Source: Pleurotus djamor
Taxonomy: Eukaryota; Basidiomycota; Agaricomycetes; Agaricales; Pleurotaceae
NCBI GenBank assembly: GCA_029747585.1
Contig: JAPEVF010000064.1
Coordinates: 1 to 64,000, forward strand
Direction: 5' to 3'
DNA length: 64,000 nucleotides
The position numbers and the translations under genes were made by a program. The notes below the pieces were generated by a model, which searched no databases, was not told the origin of the DNA, and saw only the letters and a program-made list of their open reading frames with translations. This document shows positions 1 through 12,332 of this stretch, piece after piece; positions within the stretch are counted from its first letter, which is position 1, and each line of letters opens with the position of its first letter.

Positions 1-1356
1 TCACGACAAGATACCACCGTCTGGATGTAAGCTTAACTTCTATTGACAGTCGTGAACATCAGAGCTAACGTCGTTTCTCAGGGGAAGCATGTGCCACATC
101 GGACAAACCTTCAGTGAGTCTCTGTCAGTATCTCGTATCCTGTGTTGTTGCTAATTATTGGATCAATAGTGCTGTTGGGTACTCTCCAACATGGCTCTTG
201 TGTCATTCAGCCGACCCTCGGTACATATATCATGTCGCAAATTGCTAGAATCGAGGAGCTTTCACTCGATTTCACGTCCCTTGTGGTAGTATCCCAACTT
301 CTGAGCACAAATTCTGGGGCAAGCGCAGACAAACTACGAGTTCTGAGATTACGTCGCAGGGGAATTGAACATATCGCCAATCCCCTCCCTCGCGGAATCT
401 TCGCGCGAGACATGCGAAACCTCCGTCATCTCCAACTTGAAGCGTTTCCACTGTCGGAAGCCCTCCCCTGCTTTCCACATCTTACGAAACTCGATATCGA
501 CGGGAAGAAAAGCTTCATGCCCACACCCCTTGCAGTCTTGCTTGCTTCCCTGGAGAAGAGTCCCAGTATTACATCACTTACTTTGGACCAGGTGGAACAA
601 AGTGGACCTCAGAGTGCTGTCAACGGTGACCTTTTGACCCTTCCAAATCTCTCTGAGCTCAGAGTTTACACTGTCTACGCTCACAACCGCCCCGCCATCT
701 TCCAATACCTCACTGTACCCCCCGATTGCACGGTCCGCATTTCCTGGCAAGGTCAAGTTCCTACCCCATTTTCTTCCGCTTTTATGGCGATGGAACCCGT
801 TTTCCGCAACGCGCTTCAAAACTCTTCCCGAGAAATTCATAGTTTTGGGCTCGTAGAAAATGAGGGACACCTGCGCTTATCCTTGCATTCCGGTTTGGAA
901 GAACCGATGTTTGATACCGCCATGAACGCTTCTTCGATCGCAGACACGTCGGTGCGAAGAATAATCTCTCTTCTGGCCTCCCCGCGTATGTCATCAGCCC
1001 GGATGATCGCCCTCGTCCTATCTAACAGTCACATACTCCCATCGATGGGTATTTCCGACTGGTCTCCGTTGATTGCTCGACTTGACAACCTTCGGGAACT
1101 CGACCTTTCATTTGTGGGCGGCCTGTTTTTCGACCTCATGTCTAAGGAAATATCAGGTGGGAGTATCCCTCTTCCGCTCCTTGAAACCCTGGTCTTCAAA
1201 GAACTCGACTGGGTTTCTGCTCCCCCGTTGATAGAGGCGCTTCAGGCACGCAGTGCAGCCGGGTTACGCTTGAATGAGCTTCGTCTCTTTGACAGCGTTA
1301 TTTCCCCGAGTATGGTAGAAGTGTTGAAGGAGCTCACTAATTTAAGTCTGTCGTAG
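1..1356 (+). CDS. F-box/LRR-like protein, 3' part (5' end outside window)
   Basis: The last exon runs from about 170 to the TAG at 1354-1356. It is preceded by a small exon (about 82-113) and by the end of an earlier one (to about 26), with introns at 27-81 and 114-169 that have GTAAGC and GTGAGT donors and AG ends. The protein is a series of irregular leucine-rich segments (for example LRHLQLEAF, LTKLDI, SITSLTLDQV, LRELDLSF). This is typical of the C-terminal half of agaricomycete F-box proteins, which act as substrate receptors of SCF ubiquitin ligases. The F-box itself is not visible and would lie to the left. The family assignment therefore rests on the leucine spacing and on the F-box genes elsewhere in the window. 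It could be another LRR protein. Confidence 0.5.
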
Positions 1357-2281
1357 ATAATCAAAGCCAAATTTTCTTGTGATCGTGTGTTCTTCTTTCG
1401 TGCGTAGAGCATCAGGGGGTGATAGCGAAGCTTCCGGTCTTGAGCATCCCTCTGCCAAAATTTACTATCACACTGGGAAAACCATACCCGTTGGTCGTTC
1501 CTTGTACCTCGCCATCTATCCTCTTGCTTATAATACTTTCAGAACCAATCTCCATGAAGTCTTTATACGCTCTCTGCCTTCTGAAGCTAAAACCTGCAAT
1601 GGGTTTCCCATACCTCTCCTCACGCAACGGTTTAACGCCGAATCTTACGTTGCAGAACAGCTTCCAATATGAATGGGGACCCCTCAGAATCCAGGCCCGC
1701 CCGCGGGATAGCTACAACGCCCCCAAACCATCTCAGCTCCCGCAAGCAGTAGTCTTGTCTTCGTCAACCACTCTATCCCGAACCCCTGCCACAGCTGTCG
1801 TCACTCCAGGCCATATAATGTGGCTTTTGACATGACAATGCCACACAACTCAAATACCCTTCCAATGGCGTCGTGGGTAAGGCGAAGCTTCAATCTATCA
1901 AAGTCCCAATTATAGCCGCGATATCCATCTTCCATGTATGTGTGCTGATCTGTCATAGACGTGATCGAAATGACGGCCGTGGCTTCTATCCGTCTGCAGT
2001 ACCTTCACCTTTGCAGCTCGAAGCACACTTGGGCCAATGGTGGACCTTGCGACAAATCCATCCCGTACCTGGCCACGCATTCTCCTCTCTTCTCAAAATT
2101 CGGCCCCCCTCCCATTGGTGTCAATGTCGTGCCGACATCGTTCTGCTATCTATCACTAAGCGGCGTCGGATGAACTTTCTGTTCAAATGTGCCTGTTCGC
2201 ATTGCTGTTCAGAGTATTTAAGCCTTCAAGAATTTTCGTGAGTGCTACGACAACNTTTTTTCCTCAGTCGTGTTTGTTAAA
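1357..2281. other. Gap without a recognised gene; upstream region of the WSC gene
   Basis: Open frames here are short, overlap on both strands and match no family I recognise. The right end holds a TATA-like element at 2215-2222, and the rest is probably the 3' flank of the F-box gene plus promoter. One N lies at 2255, just before a T run. Confidence 0.4.
2215..2222 (+). promoter_or_regulatory. TATA-like box upstream of the WSC-domain gene
   Basis: TATTTAAG lies 60 bases before the ATG at 2282, a suitable distance for a short 5' leader. This is a motif match only. Confidence 0.35.
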
Positions 2282-3945
2282 ATGGTGTTTTGGGCGTTGA
2301 GCCTTCTACTGATCCACTCACACTCGGTGAGATAGTTAGGCTGTCTAACCAGGGTACTCGGATCTCACGCCGTCAAAACAGTTTGCTTCATCTCAATCCA
2401 TTCCTTCATCATTACCCGGCAATTGGTCTTCCCAAGGATGTTTTGTATGTCACCATGGTATATTCTAGAGTAGTGTGAGCGTGGAGCTAACGATCCTCGT
2501 AGACGTCAGTGCTATATCGTGATTTATTCCATTCTAGCGAAACTCACATAGACTCGTCAAAGTGACATCTCAACCTCGCGCACTTTGGCCGCGGCCTTTA
2601 TGTCCGACACCAAAAATCTGACAATTGAGTCTTGCATTGCTTTCTGTGATAACGCTGGCTTCATCTTTGCTGGCGTTGAATTCGGACAAGAGTGCTGTAA
2701 GTTTACAGTCTTGTAATTCGCTGGATTTGGTTTTGACCTAGACTCTTGCACGGATAGACTGTGACTCCGTCATCCAAGACCCAAGTGTTCAGACCCCTTT
2801 GGAAGAATGCAACTTTGGATGCACCGGAAATTCTGCTGAGGTCTGCGGTTCTGGAGGCCACCTCAATATCTTCTTCAGCGGTGCGCCCCAGCCTACGTTC
2901 AAGACCATCAGTGACTCTGCTTGGACCTTTGAGGGATGCTTCACGTATGCCATTCGCTCATAATTCACTGACCACGCCTCTAACTTGCACTTCCTTTTCG
3001 AAGGGATGACCCTCAGCAACGCACCCTCCGCGTACCGGTAAATATACCACAAGGAGTAACTCCAGAATCGTGTACCGCCGCTTGTCAGACAGCGGGTGGA
3101 TTTACTCGAGCTGGTCTTGAAGTGGGTCGCGAATGCTGTGAGACACTCAAACCTGCCCATTCGAAGCACAGAACTGATCTTTTATTAGGGTGTGATAACC
3201 TCTTGGACGGCGTATCTATCTCTCGTCCCACCCGCGAGTGCAGGACTGTCTGCAACGCCGACCACGACGCGCTCTGCGGAGGGTCAAACAGGGCTGCTAT
3301 CTATGGGTTTAATCTCGTTGGTGAACCGACTCAGCCATCCCAATGCACTTCAATCAACGCCGGGAACTTCACGCTACAAGCGGTTCTCAAGAGTTCTCCC
3401 GACTCTAAAGCCATCCCGTTGAAAATCATCCTCGTTGAGATGGTACCCCAGATCATGTGGACTATCCTCTCGGTGCGTTTGTGCGACTTCAAGTCTAGCC
3501 TGAAAACGATGCTAGCTGTTCAAATAGGCCTGCTCCAACTGTTGCACGGATTGGCCAAACTTCTCTATAGTCAACAGTGTCTTTATGCCTCGGGCTGTTG
3601 CGAATCCGGCACAGCTGGTCTCCGCTATACCTCGTGCTGGAGAATCGCTGAGTTTCCTGGCCTCGAACCCTCCCTTCCCTGGGGATAGAGGCTACTGCGT
3701 GACCGTAAGTGACCACTGGCTTACTTGCTACGACGTGTGACCAACCCCACGCTTAACAGGACAACACCGCTTCGGCGAACGCCCCTCCTTTACTTGCCCT
3801 CAACGGAAATGCACAAAATTGGGCTCTCTGCCCAAACAGTACTGCCAATGCGAGGATGGATGTCGTCTTTTCTCCGACTCTGAACCATCCTCATTACGCG
3901 GTAGCGGACTGCCTTCCCATAGACATTCAAATGCTCGGTGTTTGA
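2282..3945 (+). CDS. Secreted protein with two WSC domains
   Basis: WSC domains are small cysteine-rich modules that bind carbohydrate in fungal wall-associated and secreted proteins. The ATG at 2282 opens a hydrophobic signal peptide (MVFWALSLLLIHSHS). After an intron comes the first WSC domain: LPGNWSSQGCF, then SRTLAAAFM, ESCIAFCDNAGF, FAGVEFGQECYC and CNFGCTGNSAEVCG. The second has FEGCFTDDPQQRTL, ESCTAACQTAGG, GLEVGRECWCDN and CNADHDALCGGSNR. Both keep the usual cysteine pattern. A further stretch of about 160 residues without a recognised domain follows and ends at the TGA at 3943-3945. Six or so introns of 45-130 bp split the gene; several fall within the conserved TGC codon context (EC|YC, EC|WC) in both domains, as expected from domain duplication. 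I see no strong C-terminal membrane segment, so it is probably secreted rather than a Wsc stress sensor. Confidence 0.82.
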
Positions 3946-4257
3946 GATTCGTAGGTTATCGTTTATGTATTCATCTTCTGTCTATTTTCGCCTACTTTTC
4001 TGGGGTTCTTCACCGTGAATAAGTTGTCCATTTGACCCATCACGCCGCTTGGGTCGAGTTTGTCGACGGTCCCTATCCCCTCCTAAGTGGTACCCCTTTC
4101 ACCCCTGTTTCATGCTTTGGGCGCTCGAACTCGGCGTGTTTCTTGCAAGTTGGAGATGCGCGATGCTGCGCCCATCAGTGCTCCACCCGTCCAACACCTT
4201 CCCCAGTACAAAAGTCACCAGTTAGAGAAGCCTTGGCTTTGAAAGACTCACGACACA
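3946..4257. other. Intergenic region between WSC and hydrolase genes
   Basis: About 310 bases between the WSC stop and the hydrolase ATG. It should hold the 3' end of one gene and the promoter of the next. I see no clear TATA box or repeat. Confidence 0.4.
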
Positions 4258-5669
4258 ATGGCTCAGGCGGCCCCTCTAGAAACGACGTCTTTTCTCGTCC
4301 GAGCACACTCCGTGCTTGGAAAGATTGGAATTTTGTATGGAGTACTTATCGCTGCCCTTTTCGTTCCCTTCCTTCAGAGACAGTAAGTCAAATCCTTCTG
4401 AGAGTCATCTTTCCCGAGTTGAGTGTATAATTAGTGCTCTATATATGAACGCCTTGAAATTCCCTTGGTTCGCCAAGTATGATATTCCGGAGCAGTATGG
4501 TTTAGCTCGTGCGTGTCCTATTTTGCGTTCAGTGAAAGCGAGCTCACTCTGTTTTAGCCGGGAAGACACTTAACCTGCACCTTCAGACGTCAGACAACAT
4601 AACCATCGGTGCATGGTTTATCCTATCGGACTCGTACTACCAACAAATCCATCAACCACCATCTCGCGAAGAGCTCTTATCTACACATATCCCTCAATCC
4701 CTCTCCACCCGTCCTACCATCCTATTCCTCCACGGAAACGCCGCGACTCGCGCGTTTAGTGCTCGCGTTGCTTACTACAAGGCTTTCTCAAGTCGACTTG
4801 GTGCGAATGTCCTCGCGATTGATTATCGGGGATTTGGAGACTCGGAGGGTTCACCAAGCGAGGACGGGCTAGCGAGGGATGCTCGGGCTGGGTGGGACTG
4901 GATAATTGACATGAAGAAGCGGACACCGGGAGCCACGACGAACCCAGGAGACGACGTCCTCATTGTGGGTCATAGTCTTGGAACGGCGGTATCTGCGCGG
5001 CTCGCGTCAGAGCTCAGCACAGAAGGCATCAAGTACCGCGGAGTTGCCCTTCTTTCCCCCTTCGCAAGCATCGAGACATTGCTGCATGAATATAATTTCT
5101 TCGGTCTTGTTCCTCTCCTCAAGCCTATTCGCATGATTCCTGGTGCTGATAGTGAGTTTTGCCGGTCTAATTAAGCATTCCTTCTCATTATTCTTCATCA
5201 TAGAAATCATCAAGTGGGGACTAGTTCACCGCTTCGACACTGCCGCTATCCTTGCTACGATCAAAGAGCCTATCCTTATCGCTCATGCTCGCAAGTAACA
5301 CCCATTCTTCTCGTTTCTTTATCTAACATCGCGAATCCAGTAAACGACTGGGACATCCCCTACTCGCACGCTGTCAGCCTCTTCCAAGCGTTCCTTGACC
5401 CACATTTACCTGCCGTCCTCGAACTACCTATCGGACCAAGTACATGGACAAAAGAGGACTGGGCCGCATACGAACAAGAGAGGGCATTCCGCCAGAAAAC
5501 CCGACAGGAGATGGTTAGTACGTACACAATCCCAAACATAGGGAGTGTTGAGGAGTTTGAGAGGGCTGGAAGCAAGGCCGTGTTCCTGAAGACTTTGTAT
5601 GGCGGACACGACCTTCTGCCTATGCAGGAGGGTGTACAGGATGTTATGCGTAAAGTATTTCGTTTATAG
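4258..5669 (+). CDS. Alpha/beta hydrolase, ABHD12/BEM46-like, membrane-anchored
   Basis: A serine hydrolase of the ABHD12/BEM46 group, probably acting on a lipid ester at a membrane. The ATG at 4258 gives an N-terminus with a hydrophobic segment (ILYGVLIAALFVPFLQ) that could anchor it. Family marks in order are EQYGLAPGKTLNL, the oxyanion region FLHGNAATRA, IDYRGFGDSEG, the nucleophile elbow GHSLG, the acidic residue in NDWDIP, and the final histidine in GGHDLL, so the triad is complete. It has at least four introns. The one at 5291-5340 appears to use a GC donor (GCAAGT) with a CTAAC branch point: with this junction the reading becomes HALNDWDIP, whereas the nearby GTAACA donor shifts the frame. 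The substrate cannot be told from sequence. Confidence 0.85.
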
Positions 5670-5879
5670 ATGAGTAGTGAGTGTGAGCATGGACTACGTA
5701 TATAAGTAGAGTAGCAGATATTAAGAGTATTGTCCAGGTGGAAATCATGAAGTCGTAAGGCGATGAGCAGAATACGGTGTGGATATGAATTGCATGGAAG
5801 GGTATCGTCTATGTCTATGAGTGGGGATGCGATGATGGAAGTAGAGAAGCAGTACGAAGCAAGAACAGACAAAAGGAAA

Positions 5880-7130
5880 TTACTTGGTAGAACAGATGGT
5901 AAGATTGTCCAAGCGGCGCCAGGTTTGCTCTTCGCGCTCGGCGCTCAACTTGTAGAGCATGTCAAAGACGAGCTGGAGCCTGACGCTATCGACGCCAGAA
6001 ACAGAAAGGGAAGATACAGTCTTAAGCTCTGCTTCAAGAACAGAAGGGATGCCGAAGAGATACGGTATGCCTGATTCGGATAGGACCTTCAAGGTAGCTT
6101 CGGAAGTATTTAACTGATACGCAGGTCGATGGCCTTGAGGTAGAGTCGAAGTATATGGAACACAGGACGATGATAATGGAGATGAACTGGCTCGCGATAC
6201 GGGGACAGCCGAGATATCCAGCGTGTTTGTGCGATCGTACATATTCATGAAACTGGTATTTAACGACCTAAGCCTCGGAGCGTTGACGATGCGACAGATG
6301 CTGGAGATGTGTTCACATTGATCCTTCGCTGTTTCGCCGCCAGGCGCGCTGATCTCTAGAAGTTTCAGGTTGGGCACAACGATGCTCTCGACGGGTTCTT
6401 GATAACGACCTTCGGGATGACAAACGACGCGTCCTTGGAGTGAAAGCTCCTCGAGCTCGGGAGCATCCTTCAGGATGTCTCTAAGCTTGGTGTAGCTCAA
6501 TGGAAGCCCAGCTTCAGAGTCGTACGAGGCCTTCAAAGCCAACTTCTTGAGCGACTCCAGAGGCGGGTGGCAATAGTGGAGACTGATGCCACTCAGTTCG
6601 AACGACCTGAGCCTGGGAGCACCGCCACCGAATATGCCGAGGTAAGAGTTTTCCGATTGGTGCCACAAGCCAGCGAGGCAAGAAGTGTCATCGAGAGTCA
6701 TGGTGACGCTTTGCAGTTCGGGAGCATATTGGTGTCGGATAGCTGAGAAAACAGACATGATGGATCCAAAGTACTCGGCTTCTATGGTGAGGTTGCGCCA
6801 TCGCTCGATCTCTGGAATGATTAGAGCAAGGGCCTCTTTGACGGAATGGCATCTGGGTTTGGAGTAGTCATCGAGGACAATGTGGATATCGAGGGGGTGC
6901 GAGCCAGCACGCTCCATGCAGGTCTTCACCATTTTGAGGGGGTGCCAGGAGATATCGATTTGAGTCCATATTAGCGATGCGTTCAAGGACAATGTACGCC
7001 AACGACGGCAGACTTGAGAAGCGCGAATTGGTAGAGGGATATCGTTAGGAGAACTCCTGAGGTTAAATATCTCGAGGAGCAGTTCATTGGGGAGCCTGGA
7101 GATGGCGGATGGCGCAAGTACGGAAAGCAT
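5880..7130 (-). CDS. F-box protein with leucine-rich C-terminal region
   Basis: A 416-residue single-exon coding region. Residues about 10-55 form an F-box (ISRLPNELLLEIFNL, ASQVCRRWRTLSLNASLIW), which would bind Skp1 in an SCF ubiquitin ligase. The rest is a leucine-rich receptor-like region, including LRSFELSGISLHYCHPPL and LEISAPGGE. It is clearly related to the gene at 25277-26617, which shares GISLHYCHPPL and an ISAP...QC.yI.SIC block. The ATG at 7130 sits one base after a likely 5'-UTR intron (about 7132-7185, donor GTATGT, acceptor TTGTAG). The target protein is unknown. Confidence 0.8.
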   Translation of the reverse strand: MLSVLAPSAISRLPNELLLEIFNLRSSPNDIPLPIRASQVCRRWRTLSLNASLIWTQIDISWHPLKMVKTCMERAGSHPLDIHIVLDDYSKPRCHSVKEALALIIPEIERWRNLTIEAEYFGSIMSVFSAIRHQYAPELQSVTMTLDDTSCLAGLWHQSENSYLGIFGGGAPRLRSFELSGISLHYCHPPLESLKKLALKASYDSEAGLPLSYTKLRDILKDAPELEELSLQGRVVCHPEGRYQEPVESIVVPNLKLLEISAPGGETAKDQCEHISSICRIVNAPRLRSLNTSFMNMYDRTNTLDISAVPVSRASSSPLSSSCVPYTSTLPQGHRPAYQLNTSEATLKVLSESGIPYLFGIPSVLEAELKTVSSLSVSGVDSVRLQLVFDMLYKLSAEREEQTWRRLDNLTICSTK

Positions 7131-7185
7131 CCTACAAGCAGAAATTGTGAGTATGGTTGGAATGCAAAGAAAGTCGTTGACATAC

Positions 7186-9379
7186 GCTTTTAGCTGATAA
7201 CCAGTTTGACCGTGGAGGACTGGCGGAGTTACAAAACCCTATCATAAAAAAAAACAAGCGAGACGTCATAAAAATATATCAAGGCGAACAATATCATGAC
7301 GAACCTGTTGCCTGTGATATGCGTGAGTGTTGTGGAGAGAGTGGGAAGAGCGGTAGAGCAGAGGATGTTGACAAAAGGATGCGTCCGAACACCAGTTCTT
7401 ATAAAGCCGTGTATATGCCTTTATGATCGTCTAGGCCGCCATGGTCGCTCCGGAGTGCGAACCGAATCGGGGGAATACACGATTCGCTTGAAGTGACACG
7501 CAAGAAGGAACCATCACAAGCCACAATTTAGCCGCAAGAAGTGTTCCCAACAAGTTGCATAGAGACGTACTCATTGGGCTGAAACGTCAAAAATGGTGCT
7601 GTCGTCCACTCTCTGCAATGTCTGGGCGCGCAAGGGCACCAACAAAGGAAGCTGCACGCTCAGGACTAAACACGTTCATCCAGGTTGGCGCTTCATGCAT
7701 CATGCTCGGACATCCAGATTGTTCGCGGATTGCCCAGGGTGCGGATATTCGGTGTTATGAGAAGGCCAACCCAGATGATAGTCTACTAGACAAGAGACAA
7801 TCGAGCCTGGTTCGAGGGCGTGCGGGAGTAATTGCGCAGCTTCGAGGTCCTAGAGTTGAATGTTGACATGCTGCCGTCCACGTCGCACCCGCATGCAAAA
7901 GAACCCCTAAATGAGTTTAAGGGTATGTTCTTAGATAAAAATAGTGGACCAAGCATGAAATACACTGCTTCTTACAGATGATCGCGTTCGAAGTCCTCAC
8001 TTTAGCCGTTTGTCCGGTGGACAGATACTGAGATTTGCTTCCGTCGGCGTCCGCGCGGAATCCGTATTCTGCCGAGACGTGAGTTGTGTGAGCAACGAGC
8101 TCGGCGATGATGGTTGTAATGACCATATGTAACTCGGCGTTCATCTGTAGCGCCTAAACCGTGGATTCTATTTGGGCGGTCGTAAAGGTCATTTGACTCT
8201 GCGAGCACATCGTTGCGGCTCCATTAAACTCACGATGTTCCAGCTTCTTAAATCGTGACCGTGCTTCCAGCGTTGTCAATCAATAGCGGACGTGAACGGC
8301 ACTCCGTGTTCGCGTGAGCTGAGAAGAAGAATTAAATACTGGATGCCCACGTACTTGAGAAAAGTGCCTGCGACACCACCCACCCATTTACGCGAAAGAT
8401 AGCCGATGTTCACCTCGACTCAGCATAGTATGGTCATCCTATATCGACCGCACATGTTGAAAGATCTGGCTGATTTCTTATTGCTGGTTCGAATACGGAG
8501 CTAAGCCACACGTCGTCACGCCTGGGGCAACTTGATCAGTATTGCTGATTCTCTTCTTATGACAGATATCTCACCGAGAAGGGTGCCTATCGAGACACAT
8601 GACTTGAGGAAGCAGGCTTAGGGTGGATAATTGGCTGGAGCCATGAGCCTAGCCATTTGATCGCAGCGTCAAGACACGACATGCAATTGACCTACTCATG
8701 ACAAGCCTTGCGCTACTACCACGACTTGTCCATCTGAAAACTGAATAGCCAGTCACAAGCAACCCAAGACGATACAAGACGATATCTTACCTCAATGACC
8801 CCCCAACAAATGGCAACCCTATCCTATCGTGAACAATCATCTCGCCACATTTCCATCCAGCGCCAATGAAAAAACGCACCTCGAAAAATTTCACCCCAAC
8901 ATGTCGTTATCGCACCAGTCGTTATCTCTGAGTCGTGCGGCGAACGACGACGAACGGTTCGCCCGCAATGATTTGGACCCGATTGCAGCTTACAGCTTAT
9001 TTTCACAGTCGCAGTCACTGCTCCTGTGGCGCAGCCTCGCACCGCAGGGACGCTCATGAGTGGCCAGAAGAGGAGCATCTATAACCCGGACACGATGTCA
9101 GAGACAGCTTGGTCGTCAATGATGAAAGACTTACCTCAACATACCCCATTGAGCAAGAAGAAAGGCAAATCCCTCGGACGAAACGATCAACACTTGAAGA
9201 ACGAAAACGACCCACTAGGAACTTCCGGTGACTAAAGCGACCCACCCATGGCGGCAACACCGAAAACACTTGGATAGCCATACATAATACAACAAGCAAG
9301 ACAAATGCCTAGAAAAACAGGTAGACCAAATTGTATACATCTTCATATCTTCATGGTTTGATTCTCAAAAGGGCTAAAC
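7186..9379. other. About 2.2 kb without a recognised gene
   Basis: This holds the promoter and first UTR part of the F-box gene and the 3' flank of the carnitine acetyltransferase gene. Short frames at 8829-9235 code for nothing I recognise, and their order is not supported by family motifs. No RNA gene, transposon or repeat was found by eye. Confidence 0.4.
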
Positions 9380-12332
9380 CTAGTACTCAGTAAAAGGTAT
9401 GACCTTGCCTAAAGAAAGGCGGGCTTGAGCGGGTGTTGGGCGGACAAAAATTAGGTGCGTACCAATATTCTCATATGGAGTTCGCTTCCGGTGACCGAGT
9501 AGAGCAACGTCGCCGCTATCAAAGAAGGAGTAGCCAGCTGCAAGACCGAAAAGTTTGCGTTGAGCTCGATGCCTAGACATACTGGAGAAAGTGACCCACG
9601 TATAGTAAGCTCCTCCTGCTCGCTCCCACTGTCACTGGTATATCCACCTCTTCCATTAGCAATCCTCCTACCCGTCTTACTATCCCTCAAAACACCGGCG
9701 TGGTCAACCCAAGGTTCTGGCCTCTGGTTCGCAGCCTTGTAGACTCCGACCATGACCGACTTGATCTCGTTCAAATACCCTTCGAGCACGTCCAAGAACC
9801 TCCGAGTTTGAAGGTGCTTGCTACTAGCGCAGATGCTAATGCCGTCTTCCTTGATGATATACCCCAGGCCGTATCCATCTGCAGCGACTGGCCCAAAGCC
9901 GAATAAACGGAGGGCAGGATTACCGCAGTTTGAGGTGGAGAGGATGGAGGTAGAGAGGAGCTCCCAACCAGGGTCGGTAAAGATGCGTGGAAGTGTTTGA
10001 GGAGAGGCAGCATAAGGGGCGGGATCATCAGGGGATGGGTTGAGCTCGCCCGAGAGCTGTCGCTGAAGGAGGCAATAAAGGGCGTAGAGATGTCTGAACA
10101 GATGAGTCAGGTTGGGTACGTAACGGAGAATTTAAGCTTTCAGGCTTCCTCACCTATCCTGACCCAAACCCTGGCTGCAATCCCTGGTCAAGGCAACGTG
10201 ACGTTCACAGGCCTTTCTTAGCGCGTTCACCTTTTGTGCCTGCGTTGCCTCCGAGTAAAATGTCTGCGATTATTGTGATCGTTAAAGCATTCGCCTGGAT
10301 ACAGAACAGGAGAGGAGCGAACCTTGGTAAATTCCACGCTCTCTGGTTGTACTGTCCTTATAGCCTCAGTACGACCATGGAGGAAAGCTTTCGTCATCGC
10401 AGGTTCATAGGTACACTCAGTACGACCTATTGTACTTGTTAGGAAATATAAATAGATGTGTAATAAGTGGACACTCACCGTAAAGACCGAACCATGCTGC
10501 CTGGAAGGCCATCTGTACAAAAGCGTCTGGACTGAATCCATGGCTCGTGATGAAGTTCTTCCCATAACCCTTAAACTCTAAAGCCTGACAATCGTTCTGA
10601 CAGATCAAGTCGCTCAACCGCGTCTCCGCGAATCTGATCCCGACGCGTACTTCTGGAGTGAGATGCCATTCCAGCTTCTTCGGAGCGGTGTCGATCTTCT
10701 CGTGGAGAGGCGTTCCGTTAATGGAATGACCAGATTTGTGGCCGTTCGGAGATGCGTTCTTCGGAGGTTTGTAAGCCTTTGAGTAAGGGGAAAGGGGTGC
10801 ATGGAACAAAGTAGGGGCGCTCGGGTTGATGGACCTGGCGAGCAGCATAAGGCCCTCGGTGTATACATCTGCCGCAAACCGCAACACGGTATGACCGTCG
10901 ACACCGGTATGTTCGAAGTTGATACCAGCAGACCCGTCAGCGCACACGATGATCTGGAGTTTGTCGTACCACCTATTCGTGCACGTCCCGATTTGAACTC
11001 CCTTGTGCAGGTTATACGTCCCGCAAAGGAAATTCGAGCAAAGGTCGGCAAGGGAGCTCGAGGAGTCACGGCCGGCTAAATGAAATACGTCAGGGAAGCT
11101 TTGGCGATAAGGCGAAGAATGACTAACCGCCGATAGTGGGGTCATCATCTAGACAAACGACGAACAGAGCTTTATCGATGATTTCCAAGCATGATTCGTT
11201 GTTCTTATCCTCGGAGAGCGTAGACCGAAGTCGTGACCAGATCTTGCGGTTCTCGGTGGAAAGGACACCAACAGCAGTGCGGGCGACCTGAAAGTAGAAG
11301 CATGAGCAAATGGCCACAAAAGCCCACAAAGGCAACGGATGGGGAAAGGGGGGGCATTAGACAAGGCCAAGAGGACAAAAGCGTGAGTCTGAGGCCGGGT
11401 ACGCGTGGAAGACGACATACCCAGCTTGCTCGATGATGAGGACAAGCGCAGGGATTGAAACCGACGAAGACGGAAATGATCTATGTATAGCAATGTTAAC
11501 TGACCTCGGTGCGGTCGGTCTTATCTGCATCAGCGAGTATCGCCTGGAGATTTCTCATGACCTCGCGCTCAGTAAGGAGCGGCCTATTGTCGTCGTCCAA
11601 GCAATCAAACCAATCTTTCATGACACGAATCAGTGATGCCTCCCAGAGATTGACCTGATGAAAGACACACAGAATTGCCCCCTCCTCAGTACAACGACGT
11701 GTCTTGAGTCGTCACAGGTCTTCATCTTACACCCTCTCTGTGTTGGGATCCGAGCCGTGCCGAATAAGCGAGTATACTGGTCCATATCGAGAGGCTTTCC
11801 CCGCAGAGAATCTGGTTCGAGGATACCTGCGCGAAGGTCATGGATGAAGCCCAGTGAGGAGACGATAAGCGTGGCTGCTCGTGGTAGTTGGGTACCCCGA
11901 GCGGGATTGGGGTCATCCCTTTCTCCGATGTCAGATTAAACATTATGGTCGATCAACGATTAGAACTCACTCCAACACGAAGAATGGGTTCAAGGCCAGC
12001 ACGACGGGATCAGAATGGCTGAGATAACTCTCGTACCAAAAGTCCTCGATGTAACTGTCCTTATCTTTCGCCCAGCTCAGTAACTTTGCTTGTATCTTCG
12101 GTCCATCGCCCTTGAGGAAGTCTTCAACAGCCGCAGCTGTCTGTGCGTGTTCATGCGGATCTTGTAATGCGGACAGTGCGCGTAGGTAACGATTGCAAGT
12201 CTCTTCGAGGGGAGGAATTGGGAGTTTCGCCAGTTTCGATTGCCCGGCGAAGGTTCGAGAAACTGAGCCAGGCTTCGTTGGAGGCGGACTGGGTGGTGGT
12301 GGAGGGAAATGTGTTACAGGATGAGAGGCCAT
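9380..12332 (-). CDS. Carnitine O-acetyltransferase (choline/carnitine acyltransferase family)
   Basis: Transfers acetyl groups between CoA and carnitine so that acetyl units can cross organelle membranes, needed for growth on fatty acids, acetate or ethanol. The ATG at 12332 begins a proline-rich leader followed by LPIPPLEETCNRYLRAL, YIEDFWYESYLSHSDPVVL and NPFFVLE, all family signatures. Further exons give MDQYTRLFGTARIP, QFYWFDCLDDDNRPLLTERE (split by an intron at about 11613-11671), the catalytic-histidine segment NFEHTGVDGHTVLRF, TYEPAMTKAFLHGRTEAIR, the STSNCGNP motif and a final exon with GYSFFDSGDV ending at 9380. There are about six introns, one near 210 bp. I see no peroxisomal PTS1 at the C-terminus (FTEY) and no clear mitochondrial presequence, so a cytosolic Yat2-like form is most likely. 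An N at 12344 in a G run lies just upstream of the start. Confidence 0.9.

Noticed and set aside
8486..8496. GGTTCGAATAC resembling a tRNA B box
   Set aside because: No matching A box, acceptor stem or anticodon arm could be built around it; the same goes for similar strings at 7811 and 53769.
8829..9235. Small gene on the + strand made of two overlapping frames
   Set aside because: No splice sites join the frames convincingly and no homology is recognised; better explained as flank of the minus-strand gene.
11149..11493. Minus-strand frame in the carnitine acetyltransferase gene
   Set aside because: It spans an intron of about 210 bp and reads exon sequence out of frame.
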